DNA from: Argentina anserina
Taxonomy: Eukaryota > Streptophyta > Magnoliopsida > Rosales > Rosaceae
NCBI RefSeq assembly: GCF_933775445.1
Contig: NC_065877.1
Coordinates: 30,256,001-30,320,000 of the forward strand
DNA: 64,000 nucleotides
Reading direction: 5' to 3'
Shown: positions 45,201-55,848 of the stretch, piece by piece
How positions within the stretch are numbered: the first letter of the stretch is position 1
Layout: each line of letters begins with the position of its first letter
The notes under the pieces: model-generated
What the model saw: the letters and a program-made list of their open reading frames with translations, nothing else
Database searches by the model: none
What the model was told of the DNA's origin: nothing
Position numbers and translations under genes: made by a program

Positions 45201-46500
45201 CCAATTAACTCACCGGTGAGAAGATCCTGAAATATCACATACATAGGAAAAAATGTCACAGAACACTTAGTGTCAGTGTTCAATTGGGAACATATATCAA
45301 ATGATGAGATAAAATAGGTACATATAGCACATTGTGAAGTTCTATTGTGGGAGTAATACAAACTGACCATTTCTCTAATATGAGGAAGGCCTCACAATTA
45401 GTATTAGTAACATAGGGTATTGTGGAGGAGACAATACGGTAAAATAAGATTTGTCATAAGTCATATGATCAGACGCACCAGAATCAATAATCCATGTATC
45501 AAAACCAACAAAGTTATAAATATTTAAAGCCATACCAATTTTACCACGAACAACTATGGATGCGGTAGGTATTGCTCCTCCTGCTGTGTGATGATCATGT
45601 CCAACCAGACCATAGATATCTGGTTCGTGGACAAATTAAATGGCTGCTTTCGCCTTGGGACGATAATTAGGCCGCTTAGGCCTAAGGTGTGGATACAGCT
45701 TCCAACAAGTTGCCCGAGCATGGTTAGTATCATGACAACAAGAGCAAGGAGGGCGGGGCTGATTCCCGAAGCCTGGTGGCGGTCCTTGCTGATGAAGTGG
45801 AGCTGGAATGGCCTGCTAAAGGGGTGGTGCCGGAGAGCTAGCACGAACAATAAGGCTGGAAATTTCAACTTGTGTCTGATGAAGACTCACCTGTTGAGAT
45901 TCATCATTTCGGATAATGTGAAAGCTGTAATTAGGCTTGGGATTCGGTCTTTCTGAGCAATTCTCCTTTGGCACTGTTATGCTTTGCATCAAGTCATTTT
46001 AGGAAATGGTGAACCCGCTCAAGCTCCTTTTCTTTTTGGTACCAAACAATATCCTCTTAATTCTTGATCAGGCAAGGACGTTTCACATCCATCACATCTC
46101 AAATATTCTTTAGTTTGGTGAAATATTGCGCCACCGGTTGCCCATCATGTTGCACCGTCAAAGCTGTGCACATTAACAAATGAACCTGTATGAAATCAGA
46201 ATCATTAGTATATAAGCCTTCCAGTGTCGCCCATATTTCCTGCGCAGTGTCACATGACTCCACCAGATCAACTATTTCTTCATTTATAGCTTTTCACAAG
46301 ACTGACATTACAAGACCTTCATCGTCGTCCCACTTAGTGTAAGCAGCAATATCATCTGCACTAGGAGCCTTAGTGACTCCGGTTACATGCCCCATTTTGT
46401 GCATCCCTCGAAAATGAGCTGCCATAATTCTCTTCCATTTACGGAAATTGGTCACATTGAGTTTGGTTCCCCCAAAAGAACCACTGTCAGAACTCTTGAC
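42210..46500 (-). pseudogene. Copia gag-pol polyprotein remnant
   Basis: Domains read from high to low coordinates. A Gag-like part lies at about 46450-45500 (WATLEGLYT, QYFTKLKNI). The GAG-pre-integrase/zinc part lies at ~45080-44950 (HRRLGHPSF, CETCVLGK). The integrase core runs ~44930-44400 (IHSDVWGPS, YYVSFIDDCTRLSW, TPEQNGVSERKN). Reverse transcriptase is at ~43250-42650 (LIIYVDDMVV, FLGIEV). RNase H is at 42563-42210 (SSAEAKYRGMAQG, LYCDNKAAI, VDRHFI, EQLADMLTKG). Several in-frame stops (for example after TNAD and after YFTFV) and frame changes disable it. Confidence 0.9.
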
Positions 46501-46559
46501 AAATACTTCAAATGTCGGAACATCATTGATCTAAGAACCCTCAATGCCGTCGCCAGAAC

Positions 46560-47323
46560 CTATTAAAACACAATTGACAAATCAGGAATTATACAGCGAA
46601 AACACAAAAAATGGATATGAACCTGTCTTTGGTGCACGTGCACTGTCGGTGAACCTACACTGACAACCAAGACTACCAAATCTGTCCGGGTCAGGTCGGG
46701 TTGAAGATGGTCCGGGTCGAAGCTGTTCCAGGCTGGGTTAAATCTGGTCCGTGTCGAATTGGAGCTCAAATTCAGGCCGGGCGGGTTGGGTAGAGCTGGA
46801 AAGATGAGTCAAACCGTGACTCGTCAGAGGGCGGTAACGTCGACGTCGTCTTCTGGAGAGAACGGCGAGCTGCACCGAGAACGGGGACTCGTGACGGGCG
46901 ATGGCTCAGTGGACGAGAACGGGGGGTCGGAGGTCGTGGGAGTCGCGAGCTGCACCGAGAACAGGCGATGGCTCGGTGGACGAGACAAGGAGTCGGAGTT
47001 CGCTGGACAGGAGAAGATGGAGGGCCGCTGGTCCGGGTCACCGAGGAGCTCTGCTCTGAGATACCAGGCGACGTGTTGATCATTCGGAGTGGGATGAAGG
47101 TCAACCGTGTGGTGCTTGAGTCCTCCGACGGAAGAGACGGGTGCTAAAGGTCGTCGGAAAAGCTGGGGAGAGGCTAAAGGTTTTGGCTGGAACCAGAGGT
47201 TCGGGTCGGGCGTGTTTGTGGTAGCGGTAGCACGAATCCTTCATGAAAAAATATTCCAAAACGTCTGCCGGAAACAAAAAACAAAGAACCCAGAAAAAAC
47301 AGAGCAAAACGGCTTTGATACCA
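46560..47323 (-). other. Long GC-rich leader of the Copia element
   Basis: About 760 bp between the primer-binding site and Gag. It contains an ~80-bp GC-rich tandem duplication (GAGCTGCACCGAGAAC at 46867 and 46947). Open frames here on both strands reflect base composition and have no family match. Confidence 0.5.
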
Positions 47324-47459
47324 AGTTAATCTGTATATTAATTGAATTGAATTCTTACACTTGATTTGTTCTATATATATAATCAACTTTGATTACTATT
47401 ATTCCCACAAATCACGGAGGAAATCACGCCCGTAATTTTCTCCTCTAATCACGCTAACA
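47324..47459 (-). repeat. 5' LTR of the Copia element (136 bp)
   Basis: The LTR adjoining the primer-binding site. It has the extra ATCACGCCCGTAATTTTC segment absent from the other LTR. Confidence 0.9.
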
Positions 47460-47836
47460 CAGAGGATTTGTTTATGATTTTGCATAAGCATTATCTTTAT
47501 AAGACCGTAGGATTCCGAGTGTTTAAGTTAGAGTATAATGTTATTACTGGTCCTCGGTGGGTAGAGATTGTTGAGCTTGGCGATAAGGTATTGTTTATGG
47601 GCGGGATCAACCACATTTTCATCTCTTCTGGTAAAACTCCATATGATCAAACACTTGAAAGAAACTCTATCTATTTTGTTTTCCATTGGCTCAGAACATA
47701 CGAATGTGGGGTGTGTTCCTTGGCAAATAGGAGCATCAGACCGTTGAAGTTTCCTATGGATTTGCCTGGAGGACTGAATGGAGATTCTTTGCTTCATACC
47801 AAATCTTTGCTGGTAGCTAAGCTAGCTTTCAATTAG
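47460..47836 (+). pseudogene. F-box/DUF295 pseudogene 1, 3' part
   Basis: Continues copy 1 after the Copia insertion, with DLFMILHKHYLYKTVGFRVF, KLEYNV, RWVEIVELGDKVLFMGG and ERNSIYFVFHW. These match the C-terminal DUF295 part of copy 2 (ELFMILHEA, KLEYNV, KWVEIVDLGDRALFIGG, ERNSIYFVFDW) residue by residue. It ends at a stop at 47834-47836. Confidence 0.88.
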
Positions 47837-48146
47837 TCACTAGATATATCTCTAATTTATAAGTTTTTCGTATGCGGACATGTACGTCGACGTTGAACAT
47901 GTTCATGTAACTTTTTTCAGTTGATGTATTGCTACGAGCCTATCGTAGGCATCTTCGATTTCAGTAATATTGTAATGCTGTTACTAATTTTGGACTCAGA
48001 AAGCTTGTTTGGTTTGAACTTTCTTTGGTTCATTAGGGCACGATTCATATGATTAGCGACATCAACCCTAGGTCTAGTTCTTCTCTTAGAAAAAAAAGAA
48101 AGAAACCCTAGGTCTAGTTGATCGTGTAGAGCAAGCAAATTTAGTG
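47837..48146. other. Spacer between the two F-box copies
   Basis: About 310 bp. It would include the 3' flank of copy 1 and the promoter of copy 2. No other feature is seen. Confidence 0.4.
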
Positions 48147-49471
48147 ATGAAGATCCTCAGTTTCAGAAGCCTATCAAGAAAGCTGTTGGGCTGTCTTGAT
48201 TTTCTTCCCCGCAAGCTCATCACAACGATCTTCGGTGTTCATGAGGAAAAGTGGTCTAATCTGCCAGATAATGTGATGAGTTGATTCTACAACGCCTGCT
48301 CTTGTCCGATTATCTTAGATGTCGTGATGTATGCCGTTCTTGGCGAGCCGCTATTGATAGCAACGTTGTCCTCCTGCTTATCAACTCCCATGGCTTCTTC
48401 TCGATTCTTGTCATACATACTACTTGAAAGATGGCTGCTTTGTGAGTGATAGAAAAGTAAGAAAACCTAATTGCGAATTGGAAGAAGACGACTGGCGGTG
48501 CATTGTGAGCGATTTAAACCCCAATCACGAATTGAAAAAAGACTGGTGGCGTTGTCTTGGATCAATTCAGGGTTGGTTGATCATGGCAGAAAGACAATGG
48601 TCTTGGCTCAAGGAAGAATATACATCTAGAAGTCACTTTTTCCTCTTGAACCCGATATCAGGAGCTCGGATTGATCTTCCCTCATATTCCACACTTGATA
48701 TATTCTTCTACAATTCGAAAGCAGTAGGTACCAACACGTACAACCACAAGGTTGCAGCGGCGCCGCTGTTATGTTTCATGCGTTCACTTTCATCAACATG
48801 GTGATTTGGCTTTTTGTGCGCCGGTTGATAAATCATGGACCTTAATCGACAAACCTCTCGTTTTTAGGGATGCAGAAATAGTTGATGGGAAATTGTATGC
48901 TATCGGTCGATGTGAAATAGAGGTTTTAGTGGTCTTTGACATCAAGCTAGATACCAATGGCTTTGGAATTCATACGTGCACAACAGAAAGGGTGGTTACT
49001 ACGCTTCCCCCCAAGCTCAGAAACATAGTTTTTGATGATAATACTATATGCTATCGGTGTTGTCACCTAGCAAAGGATTCTGAATCGAAGGAGTTGTTCA
49101 TGATTTTGCATGAAGCTATTGATGATTACACTACTACGTGTTTTCAAGTGTTGAAGTTGGAGTACAATGTTAATGATACGACATCTCATAAGTGGGTAGA
49201 GATTGTTGACCTTGGCGATCGGGCATTGTTTATAGGTGGATTCAGCAACCAACTTATCTCTTTTGGTACTACTAATTTTCAAGATCAATCTTTTGAAAGA
49301 AACTCTATCTATTTTGTTTTCGATTGGTCTGTTGGAGCAGCAGGGACATCTGGAGTGTATTCCTTGAACACTAGGAGCATCAAACCATTGATCTTTCCTC
49401 AAGATCGTTTGCCTACCGGAACAAATAAGACACTTTGGTTCACACCAATTCACCAAATCCTAGGTAACTAG
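48147..49471 (+). pseudogene. F-box/DUF295 pseudogene 2 (tandem paralogue)
   Basis: Begins MKILSFRSLSRKLLG and reaches NLPDNVM. A one-base deletion relative to copy 1 (GATGAGTTG against GATGCAATTG, near 48278) shifts the frame inside the F-box. The frame shifts again near 48375, where copy 1 has NLPANQLPWL and the matching reading here is PPAYQLPWL. It shifts once more near 48755-48800, before the QRRRCYVSC segment. The long 3' frame, 48752-49471, still encodes an intact-looking DUF295 domain (KSWTLIDKP, DGKLYAIGR, KWVEIVDLGDRALF, ERNSIYFVFDW). No transposon interrupts this copy. It shares an ancestor with copy 1 and sits directly upstream of the PPR gene. Confidence 0.82.
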
Positions 49472-49510
49472 CTTTTCTTATTATCATAATATAACTACAA
49501 AGCAGGACCA

Positions 49511-51730
49511 ATGAAGCTGAGGCCATTTGGTGAGAAGGGAACCCAAGTTTATAACCAAAATCGGAAGATCACCCAGTTGGGTAAGTTGGGCAGAATCGAC
49601 GAAGCAATCGAAGTTTTCTCAAAGATGACTCAAAGGAACACTGTAACATACAACTCTATGATCTCTGCCTATGCCAAAAATGGTAGAGTTGGTAATGCAC
49701 GCCAGCTGTTTGATAAAATGTCTCACAGAAACTTGGTTTCTTGGAACACTATGATTTCTGGGTACCTGCATAACAATGAGGTGGAGGAAGCTTATGGGGT
49801 TTTTGTTAGAATGCCGGAAAGAGATCTTTTCTCGTGGACTTTGATGATTACGTGCTACACAAGGAACGGTGAGCTTGAGAGAGCTAGAGAGCTGTTTGAT
49901 TTGCTACCGGATAAGCGTGACGCTGCTTGTTGGAATGCCATGATTGCAGGGTATGCGAAGAAGGGGAGGTTTGATGAGGCAAAGAGAATGTTTGAAGAAA
50001 TGCCGGAGAGGAATTTGGTTTCTTGTAATTCAATGCTTGCAGGGTATACGAAGAATGGGGAAATGTGTTTGGGGTTGAGGTTTTTCGAGGAAATGCCTGA
50101 GAGGAATGTGGTTTCGTGGAATTTGGTGTTGGATGGGTTTGTTCAGGTTGGTGATTTGGATTCTGCTTGGCAGTTTTTTGGGAAGATTCCAGACAGGAAT
50201 GTTGTTTCGTGGGTCACAATGTTGTGTGGGTTTGCACATAGTGGGAAGATTGTGCAGGCAGAAGATCTGTTTGAGCAGATGCCGGGTAGAAATGTGGTTG
50301 CTTGGAATGCAATGCTTGCGGCCTATGTTCAAGACCACCAAATTGATAAGGCTGTCAAAATATTTGAGGATATGCCAGAGATGGATTCAGTGTCATGGAC
50401 TACAATGGTCAATGGTTATGTTCGTGCTGGCAAGCTTGATGAAGCAAGGGAATTGCTATACCGGATGCCATACAAGAACATTGCAGCACAAACAGCAATG
50501 ATATCTGGGTATGCTCGTAATGGAAGGATGGATGAAGCAAGTCAGATCTTCAATCAGATTGCTATTCATGATGGCATTTGTTGGAACACAATGATTGCAG
50601 GCTATGCTCAGAGTGGAATAATGGTTGAAGCTTCATCTCTTTTCAGAAAAATGACTAACAAGGATGTAGTTTCTTGGAATACTATGATCAGTGGTTACGC
50701 TCAGGTAGGGGAGATGGATCAAGCACTTCAAATCTTCAAGGAAATGGGCAAGAAGAATATAGTGTCTTGGAATTCTCTTATTGCAGGTTATGTGCAGAAC
50801 GGGTTATATCTAGATGCAATTAAGAGTACTGTGATCATGGGACAGGAAGGAAAGAGGCCTGATGAGTCAACTTTTTCAAGTGGTCTAAGTGCATGTGCTA
50901 ATCTTGCCACTTTGCAAGTCGGAAGGCAGCTTCACAATTTGGTTGTGAGGACTGGCTATCTAAATGATTTGTTTGTCAGCAATGCCCTGATTACGATGTA
51001 TGGTAAATGTGGAACGGTTGTGAGTGCTAAACTAGTGTTTGAAGATATCAATCATGGCGATATTGTTTCTTGGAATTCTTTGATATCTGGGTATGCTCTA
51101 AATGGGTATGGTAAAGAGGCAGTAGAGCTCTTTGAAGAGATGCTAATAGAAGGGTTGAAACCAGATCAACTGACATTTGTTGGGGTGTTGTCTGCATGCA
51201 GTCACAGTGGGCTGGTTGATCGGGGATTACAAGTGTTTGAAAGCATGAGTGAAGTTCACCTTATTGAACCTCTAGCCGAACACTATGCTTGCATAATAGA
51301 CTTGCTTGGCCGCGCAGGGAGGTTAGAGGAAGCATTTGAAATGGTGAGGGATATGAATATCAAGGCAACTGCCAGAATTTGGGGTGCATTACTTGGAGCG
51401 TCCAGGATACACCGAAATCTAAAATTTGGCAAGTATGCTACTGAGAAGCTTTTAGAACTTGAACCTGATAAAGCTTCAAATTATGTGCTCTTGTCAAACA
51501 TGAATGCTGAGGCAGGCAGATGGGATGAGGTTGAGCGAGCCAGGGTGTTAATGAAAGAAAGTGACATGGACAAGCAACCTGGCTGCAGTTGGATTGAAGT
51601 CAGAAATCAGGTGCATGCTTTTCTCTTTGATGATCCAGTGCAACCCAGAACGGCAGAGATATGCAGTGAATTGAAATCTCTAGCCACGGAAATGACCAAC
51701 ACAAGTTCCCAAGTGACATCTTACAACTGA
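49511..51730 (+). CDS. PLS-class pentatricopeptide repeat protein (E-type), organelle RNA factor
   Basis: A single intronless exon of 739 residues. About 19 PPR motifs run from residue ~13 to ~620. Most of the first 14 are ~31-residue S-type repeats (pattern VSWNTMISGYA-NG--DEA--LF--M), followed by longer L/P-type units (PDESTFSSGLSACANLATLQ, PDQLTFVGVLSACSHSGLVD). Then come the E motif (RIWGALLGASRIHRN, EPDKASNYVLLSNMNAEAGRWDE) and a short E+ part (PGCSWIEVRNQVHAFLFDD). There is no DYW deaminase domain. Such proteins bind organelle RNA and usually guide C-to-U editing with a DYW partner. Unusually, repeats begin almost at the first residue and no transit-peptide-like N-terminus is seen. The start lies 39 bp after the F-box pseudogene stop. 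Confidence 0.92.
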   Translation: MKLRPFGEKGTQVYNQNRKITQLGKLGRIDEAIEVFSKMTQRNTVTYNSMISAYAKNGRVGNARQLFDKMSHRNLVSWNTMISGYLHNNEVEEAYGVFVRMPERDLFSWTLMITCYTRNGELERARELFDLLPDKRDAACWNAMIAGYAKKGRFDEAKRMFEEMPERNLVSCNSMLAGYTKNGEMCLGLRFFEEMPERNVVSWNLVLDGFVQVGDLDSAWQFFGKIPDRNVVSWVTMLCGFAHSGKIVQAEDLFEQMPGRNVVAWNAMLAAYVQDHQIDKAVKIFEDMPEMDSVSWTTMVNGYVRAGKLDEARELLYRMPYKNIAAQTAMISGYARNGRMDEASQIFNQIAIHDGICWNTMIAGYAQSGIMVEASSLFRKMTNKDVVSWNTMISGYAQVGEMDQALQIFKEMGKKNIVSWNSLIAGYVQNGLYLDAIKSTVIMGQEGKRPDESTFSSGLSACANLATLQVGRQLHNLVVRTGYLNDLFVSNALITMYGKCGTVVSAKLVFEDINHGDIVSWNSLISGYALNGYGKEAVELFEEMLIEGLKPDQLTFVGVLSACSHSGLVDRGLQVFESMSEVHLIEPLAEHYACIIDLLGRAGRLEEAFEMVRDMNIKATARIWGALLGASRIHRNLKFGKYATEKLLELEPDKASNYVLLSNMNAEAGRWDEVERARVLMKESDMDKQPGCSWIEVRNQVHAFLFDDPVQPRTAEICSELKSLATEMTNTSSQVTSYN

Positions 51731-52219
51731 TGAATTTTTTACCGCCTCAGATACGATAACTGGTACTGGTTTCCACTTTTCTTTAACTGCTACAGTTTAG
51801 CACTTTGTAGATTATCAAACTCCTTTGTTTAGTGCATATACAAGTTATTAGGGTCCTAGAGCACTCATACATTTCCATGGACATGGACATGGCAGGAAAG
51901 AAAAATATGTTTTATGTAGTTTGGATTTTGGAGCATATATGAGATAACATGTACAGTAGAATATCAAAGTTTTCTCTGGTTTAATCATCTACGACCTCTC
52001 ACTTTCTTTTGATGTTTTTTTTGCGCATGAACATAATCCAGAAATAGAAATACACGCATGCCTAATCTTGTTAGATATTAACAGAGAGATAGTTTCCAGT
52101 TGCCCCCATTGGACTTCTACAGTTCACTCCAAGTAAAAGATGTGCATGTTCAACTCAATGGAGCAACATCACTAACCCATACTTCTTTACGCGTCAATAT
52201 CTTTGACAGTTACTCAAGC
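51731..52219. other. Convergent 3' flanks of the PPR and epimerase genes
   Basis: 3' UTR space between the plus-strand PPR stop and the minus-strand epimerase stop. No other feature is recognised. Confidence 0.4.
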
Positions 52220-52631
52220 CTAAATATTTAGAGAACCATAACCATTGAAGTGTTTCTTTTGCCATCTCCATGCAGTCTGTAGGCTCTTTTGAAGATCTGT
52301 GTGCTGCGCTGTCCAGTTTAACTCTTCCCTTATCTTGGAAGGATCACTATAAACTTTAGCATAATCTCCTGGCCTTCGGCCTAGATATTCAACCTTTATA
52401 TTTGCCCCTGTCGCCTTCTTACATGCTTCCACAAACTCCTTCACTGAACTACCTGTTATCAGAGTGGGTCAAAATATTCGGATCAGTGAGAGCCGGAAAG
52501 GGAAATTCAATGAAAGGAAGAAAATGAAATTAAAGAAAGAAGCTGGACTTCCCAACCTTTTCCAGTTCCCACATTGTAGATGCCAACTTTATTAGGCTGT
52601 ACATTGGCAAGTGCTTTTACATGAGCATCAA
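52220..52631 (-). pseudogene. UDP-arabinose 4-epimerase (MUR4/UXE-like), 3' part beyond the insertion
   Basis: Exon 52220-52452 encodes the C-terminus ([56 protein letters not shown], stop TAG at 52220-52222). Exon piece 52557-52631 encodes [20 protein letters not shown] and TGK, then a donor. The upstream half of that exon lies at 62645-62719, on the other side of a 10-kb retrotransposon inserted between the codons for VD and AHVK. The family makes UDP-L-arabinose from UDP-xylose in the Golgi for cell-wall polymers. This half has no promoter of its own and, if transcribed at all, would be read through from the element. Confidence 0.9.
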
Positions 52632-55600
52632 TGTAATAACCCTAGATTTTAAAACAATATGTGAATTGTTTTGAATTCTATTAAGTTTTGGAATTTCAAA
52701 TAAAATGAAACTATTGTTTGCGATGTTTTGAAACGAAAAACGGAAACGTTTTCGGAACGTTTATTAAGAAAAACGTTACGTTTCCGAACTGAATTATCGA
52801 CTTTTACTCCGTCGCTCGGTTGCGAAAACTTTCTTCACGAAAGTTGTAGAGCTCGTCGATACGAGTTCGAGAGTATGTGACGCGTTCGAATCGGACGTCG
52901 GAGGTAAAAGTTATTAACGTCGGAAGTTAGTTTCCGATTTGGAAACTAGTATAAATAGATAATTATGGAATTAGGGTTTCCATAATCAGAAACCCTTTCT
53001 CTCTCTCTCTCTCATCCCGCCGCTCTCCCTTTCTCTCTCCCTCCCTCGCGACTCTCTCTCCCCTATCTCTCCTTCCAAGCCGGCGATTTCCCTCCAATCG
53101 CCTCCGTGCTCGACACCGCCGGTGTCACAGAGACCGCGTGACCACGACGCAGCGATCGGTAGTAGCGGCGACGCACCCCGAGCGGGGATCGAGCAACACC
53201 GACGAAGCTTGACCTCGGGATCGTCGAGTTCGACGCGGCCGGCATCGTAGGAGCTCGGCGCCACCACCACGACCTCGCCCTTTCCTCCGCGACACGAACC
53301 TACCCACGGGGGACTCACCTCGAGCAGCGGCGCCATCGATCACCCTTCCTCCGAAACCGAGTCTCACGGCGACTTTTGGAGCTTCATCGAGGGAATCCGA
53401 CGGTCCAAAACGTCGATAGAGGTAATGAATAGCTTCGAGTAATTGTTGTGATGGTTGATGATGATTGTTGGAACTTTTTGGTTGGATTTGAGGAGATCGG
53501 GGGTTGATGAACGCCGCCGCTTTAGGCGGCGCGTGTGGAAGTATGGGGTGGTGTAGGGGCGGCCTAAGGCCGGAGAGAAGGAGAGGGGAGAAAGTAGGAG
53601 AGATTCGAGGTAGCGGTGGCGTGCTACGCGCCGCGGTTAGCCTCAGCGCGTGGGCCCCACGCGCGGGCCGCCGGAGGTGGCGCGTGTGCCACACGCGCCG
53701 CCACGTGCGGCGGTGGGACAAGTTTTGACAGAAGGGTATTTTTGTAATTTACTGTGTACGGTAAAAGTAAATGTAATTTTTATTTACTGCGGTAAATGTA
53801 ATTAAATTTTACCTTCGGTAAATGTAATTATAAATTACTTTCGGTAAATGTAAAAAGTAAATTGTAAAAGGGTAATTTAGTAAATTTTATTTACTGAATT
53901 TGTATTTACATTAAATCGTACGTATACGTACAGAAATACGTATTTAAATATTTATACGTACAGAAATACGTATTTAAATATTTATACGTACAGAAATACG
54001 TATTAATATTTATACGTACAGAAATACGTATTAATATTTATACGTACAGATAATACGTATTTAATATTTATACGTACAGAAATACGTATTTAAATATTTA
54101 TACGTACAGAAATACGTATTTAAATATTTATACGTACAGAAATACGTATTAATATTTATACGTACAGAAATACGTATTAATATTTATACGTACAGATAAT
54201 ACGTATTTAATATTTATACATACATGAAATACGTATTTAATATTTATACGTACAGAAATACGTATATAATATTTATACGTACAGAAATACGTATTAATGG
54301 AGTATTGTACAGTAACCGTGAATAGTAACTTCGTATAAACCAAAATTGCTGAACAGTAACCGTATATTACTGTTTTGGCATTTAAAGGTTTACGAAACGA
54401 TTCTAAATTCTTTTCTTATTCTTTTAAGGTGATCGCTAAATCGAGGAAAGGAAATATCATCGGGAATTGTGGATTTACGCTCGAGTCGTTAAGGTGAGTA
54501 AAATCTCACTGAATTACGAATCTACCCTCGTGGTGATTCAACATTTTTGCAAGTGTGTTTATTTAATGAATTACAACATGTATATAACTTAGTGGACTAC
54601 GTATATATAGTATAATGGTAATAAATACATATATATATATAGTTCATTAAATTACATACTGTTATTAATTCATTAAAAATAGTCATCTCGGTGACAGAAA
54701 AATTGTGCATGTGTGATTTTAATGGTACGATATGATGTGAGATTATCGTACGTAATTTTCAGGTGTTTATGAAATATGACATGTATAGGATATAGTGGAC
54801 TATGTATATATTGTATAAATGGTAAATAAGTACGAATATATATAGTTTGCTATATAATATACTGTTATGATTTTTATTGTGGATATATCGTGAAAGTTTT
54901 AAAACGTACAATATGATGAGTGATTATTGTACATGATTTTATCACGAAAAATGTGAAATATTGTGATTTGTCTTCGGACGTGATGTGTGGTACAATATGA
55001 TGTGAGATTATTGTACTTGTGATTTTATCACGGAAAATGTGAAATATTGTGATTTGTCTTCGGACGTGATGTGTGGTACAATATGATGTGAGATTATTGT
55101 ACATGTGAGGCAAGTCGGAACCTAGCCTTGGCCGGGCGAAAGTTACGATACAGTTAGAGCTCTAGTCTGTCTGCCATAGTACTGCATGAGGTAACGGGTG
55201 GTTATCTGATCATGGGTACTCAGCTTGTTTTGGATGTTGGGTGGCGGGTGGTTACCCAACATCAGCGGTATACTAAGTGAGGGGTAACGGATGTGTACCA
55301 GCGCTCATTAGTTACCATTTTGTGAAAGTATTTGAGTAACCAGATGGGTTGCTCGTTTTCTCATGATTTTCATTATACTGTGTTGATGTGGAGTTGTGTC
55401 TTTTATGAGACGAAAGTTATTTTAATATTTTACTCATACGAGCTGTAAAGCTTACCGGGTTTGTGTCTACAATCCCGGTGCACCAATTCAATGGTGTAGG
55501 GGATACTTCCGCAGGTGCTGAGTAGTAGTGATTGAGTGACGACTCCGAAGACTCGAAGTCGATCGCATCCAGTCGTGGTGAGGTTCCAGCGTGGATTTTG

Positions 55601-55834
55601 TGTGAGATTTGGTGTGATTTTATTTGTGAGGTTATTGTGAGGATTATACAATTCCATTTGTTATATGTTGAATTATCATTTGGGTTTGTAATAATCGGCT
55701 TGACTGAGTTATATTTTAAACTCAGATGTGATCCGCTGCGACATTAAAATGATTTCGATTTCATTGAGATTATTTTTGTGTTTAACGATTTTAAGATTTT
55801 GAGTGTTGAAGCTCGAAATTTTAGGGTCGTTACA
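52632..55834 (+). repeat. 5' LTR of the Gypsy element (3203 bp)
   Basis: Contains a promoter-like ACTAGTATAAATAGATAATT near 52945-52965, a CT-rich leader, a GC-rich palindromic island (GCGCGTGGGCCCCACGCGC near 53645-53675) and the ACGTATA minisatellite. Open frames in the GC-rich part exist in both LTRs and follow from composition. Confidence 0.96.
53935..54297 (+). repeat. 13-unit ACGTATA minisatellite in the 5' LTR
   Basis: Units of 27-30 bp of the type ATACGTACAGAAATACGTAT plus a short AT spacer. Units 1-5 and 6-10 have the same order of variants (two with TTTAAATATTT, two with TAATATTT, one with ACAGATAATA), so there is a five-unit higher-order repeat. Each unit is near-palindromic. Confidence 0.9.
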
Positions 55835-55836
55835 GT

Positions 55837-55848
55837 TGGTATCAGAGC
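55837..55848 (+). other. Primer-binding site (initiator tRNA-Met)
   Basis: TGGTATCAGAGC, complementary to the 3' end of plant initiator tRNA-Met, two bases after the 5' LTR. Confidence 0.92.

Larger units (their letters stand above)
42080..47459 (-). mobile_element. Ty1/Copia retrotransposon, decayed, inserted in F-box copy 1
   Basis: A complete but defective element on the minus strand. Short LTRs are at 42080-42202 (3' LTR) and 47324-47459 (5' LTR); they begin TGTTAGCG on the minus strand. The primer-binding site TTGGTATCAAAGCC lies next to the 5' LTR (47312-47325 region) and the polypurine tract TTGAGGGGGAG next to the 3' LTR (from 42203). Target duplications CGGAG (42075-42079) and CAGAG (47460-47464) differ by one base. 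Gag, integrase, reverse transcriptase and RNase H follow in Copia order. The LTRs differ by a ~13-bp gap and point changes, so the insertion is not recent. Confidence 0.93.

Noticed and set aside
46759..47104. Frames of ~110 residues on both strands
   Set aside because: They lie in the GC-rich Copia leader and reflect composition.
38681..49471. DUF247 gene next to F-box genes as a possible self-incompatibility locus
   Set aside because: DUF247 determinants are known from grasses, and Rosaceae S-loci use S-RNase with SFB/SLF F-box proteins. Here the F-box genes are DUF295 type, both are dead, and no S-RNase is present.
52986..53728. Long open frames in the GC-rich part of the Gypsy LTRs (also 59795-60537 and 15622-15916)
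   Set aside because: They overlap on both strands, are Arg/Pro-rich, and follow from GC-rich composition. They are not preserved as proteins in the older solo LTR.
53935..54297. Regular ~28-bp repeats resembling a CRISPR array
   Set aside because: The spacing contains no unique spacers, the units vary, and the array lies inside a plant LTR. It is a minisatellite.
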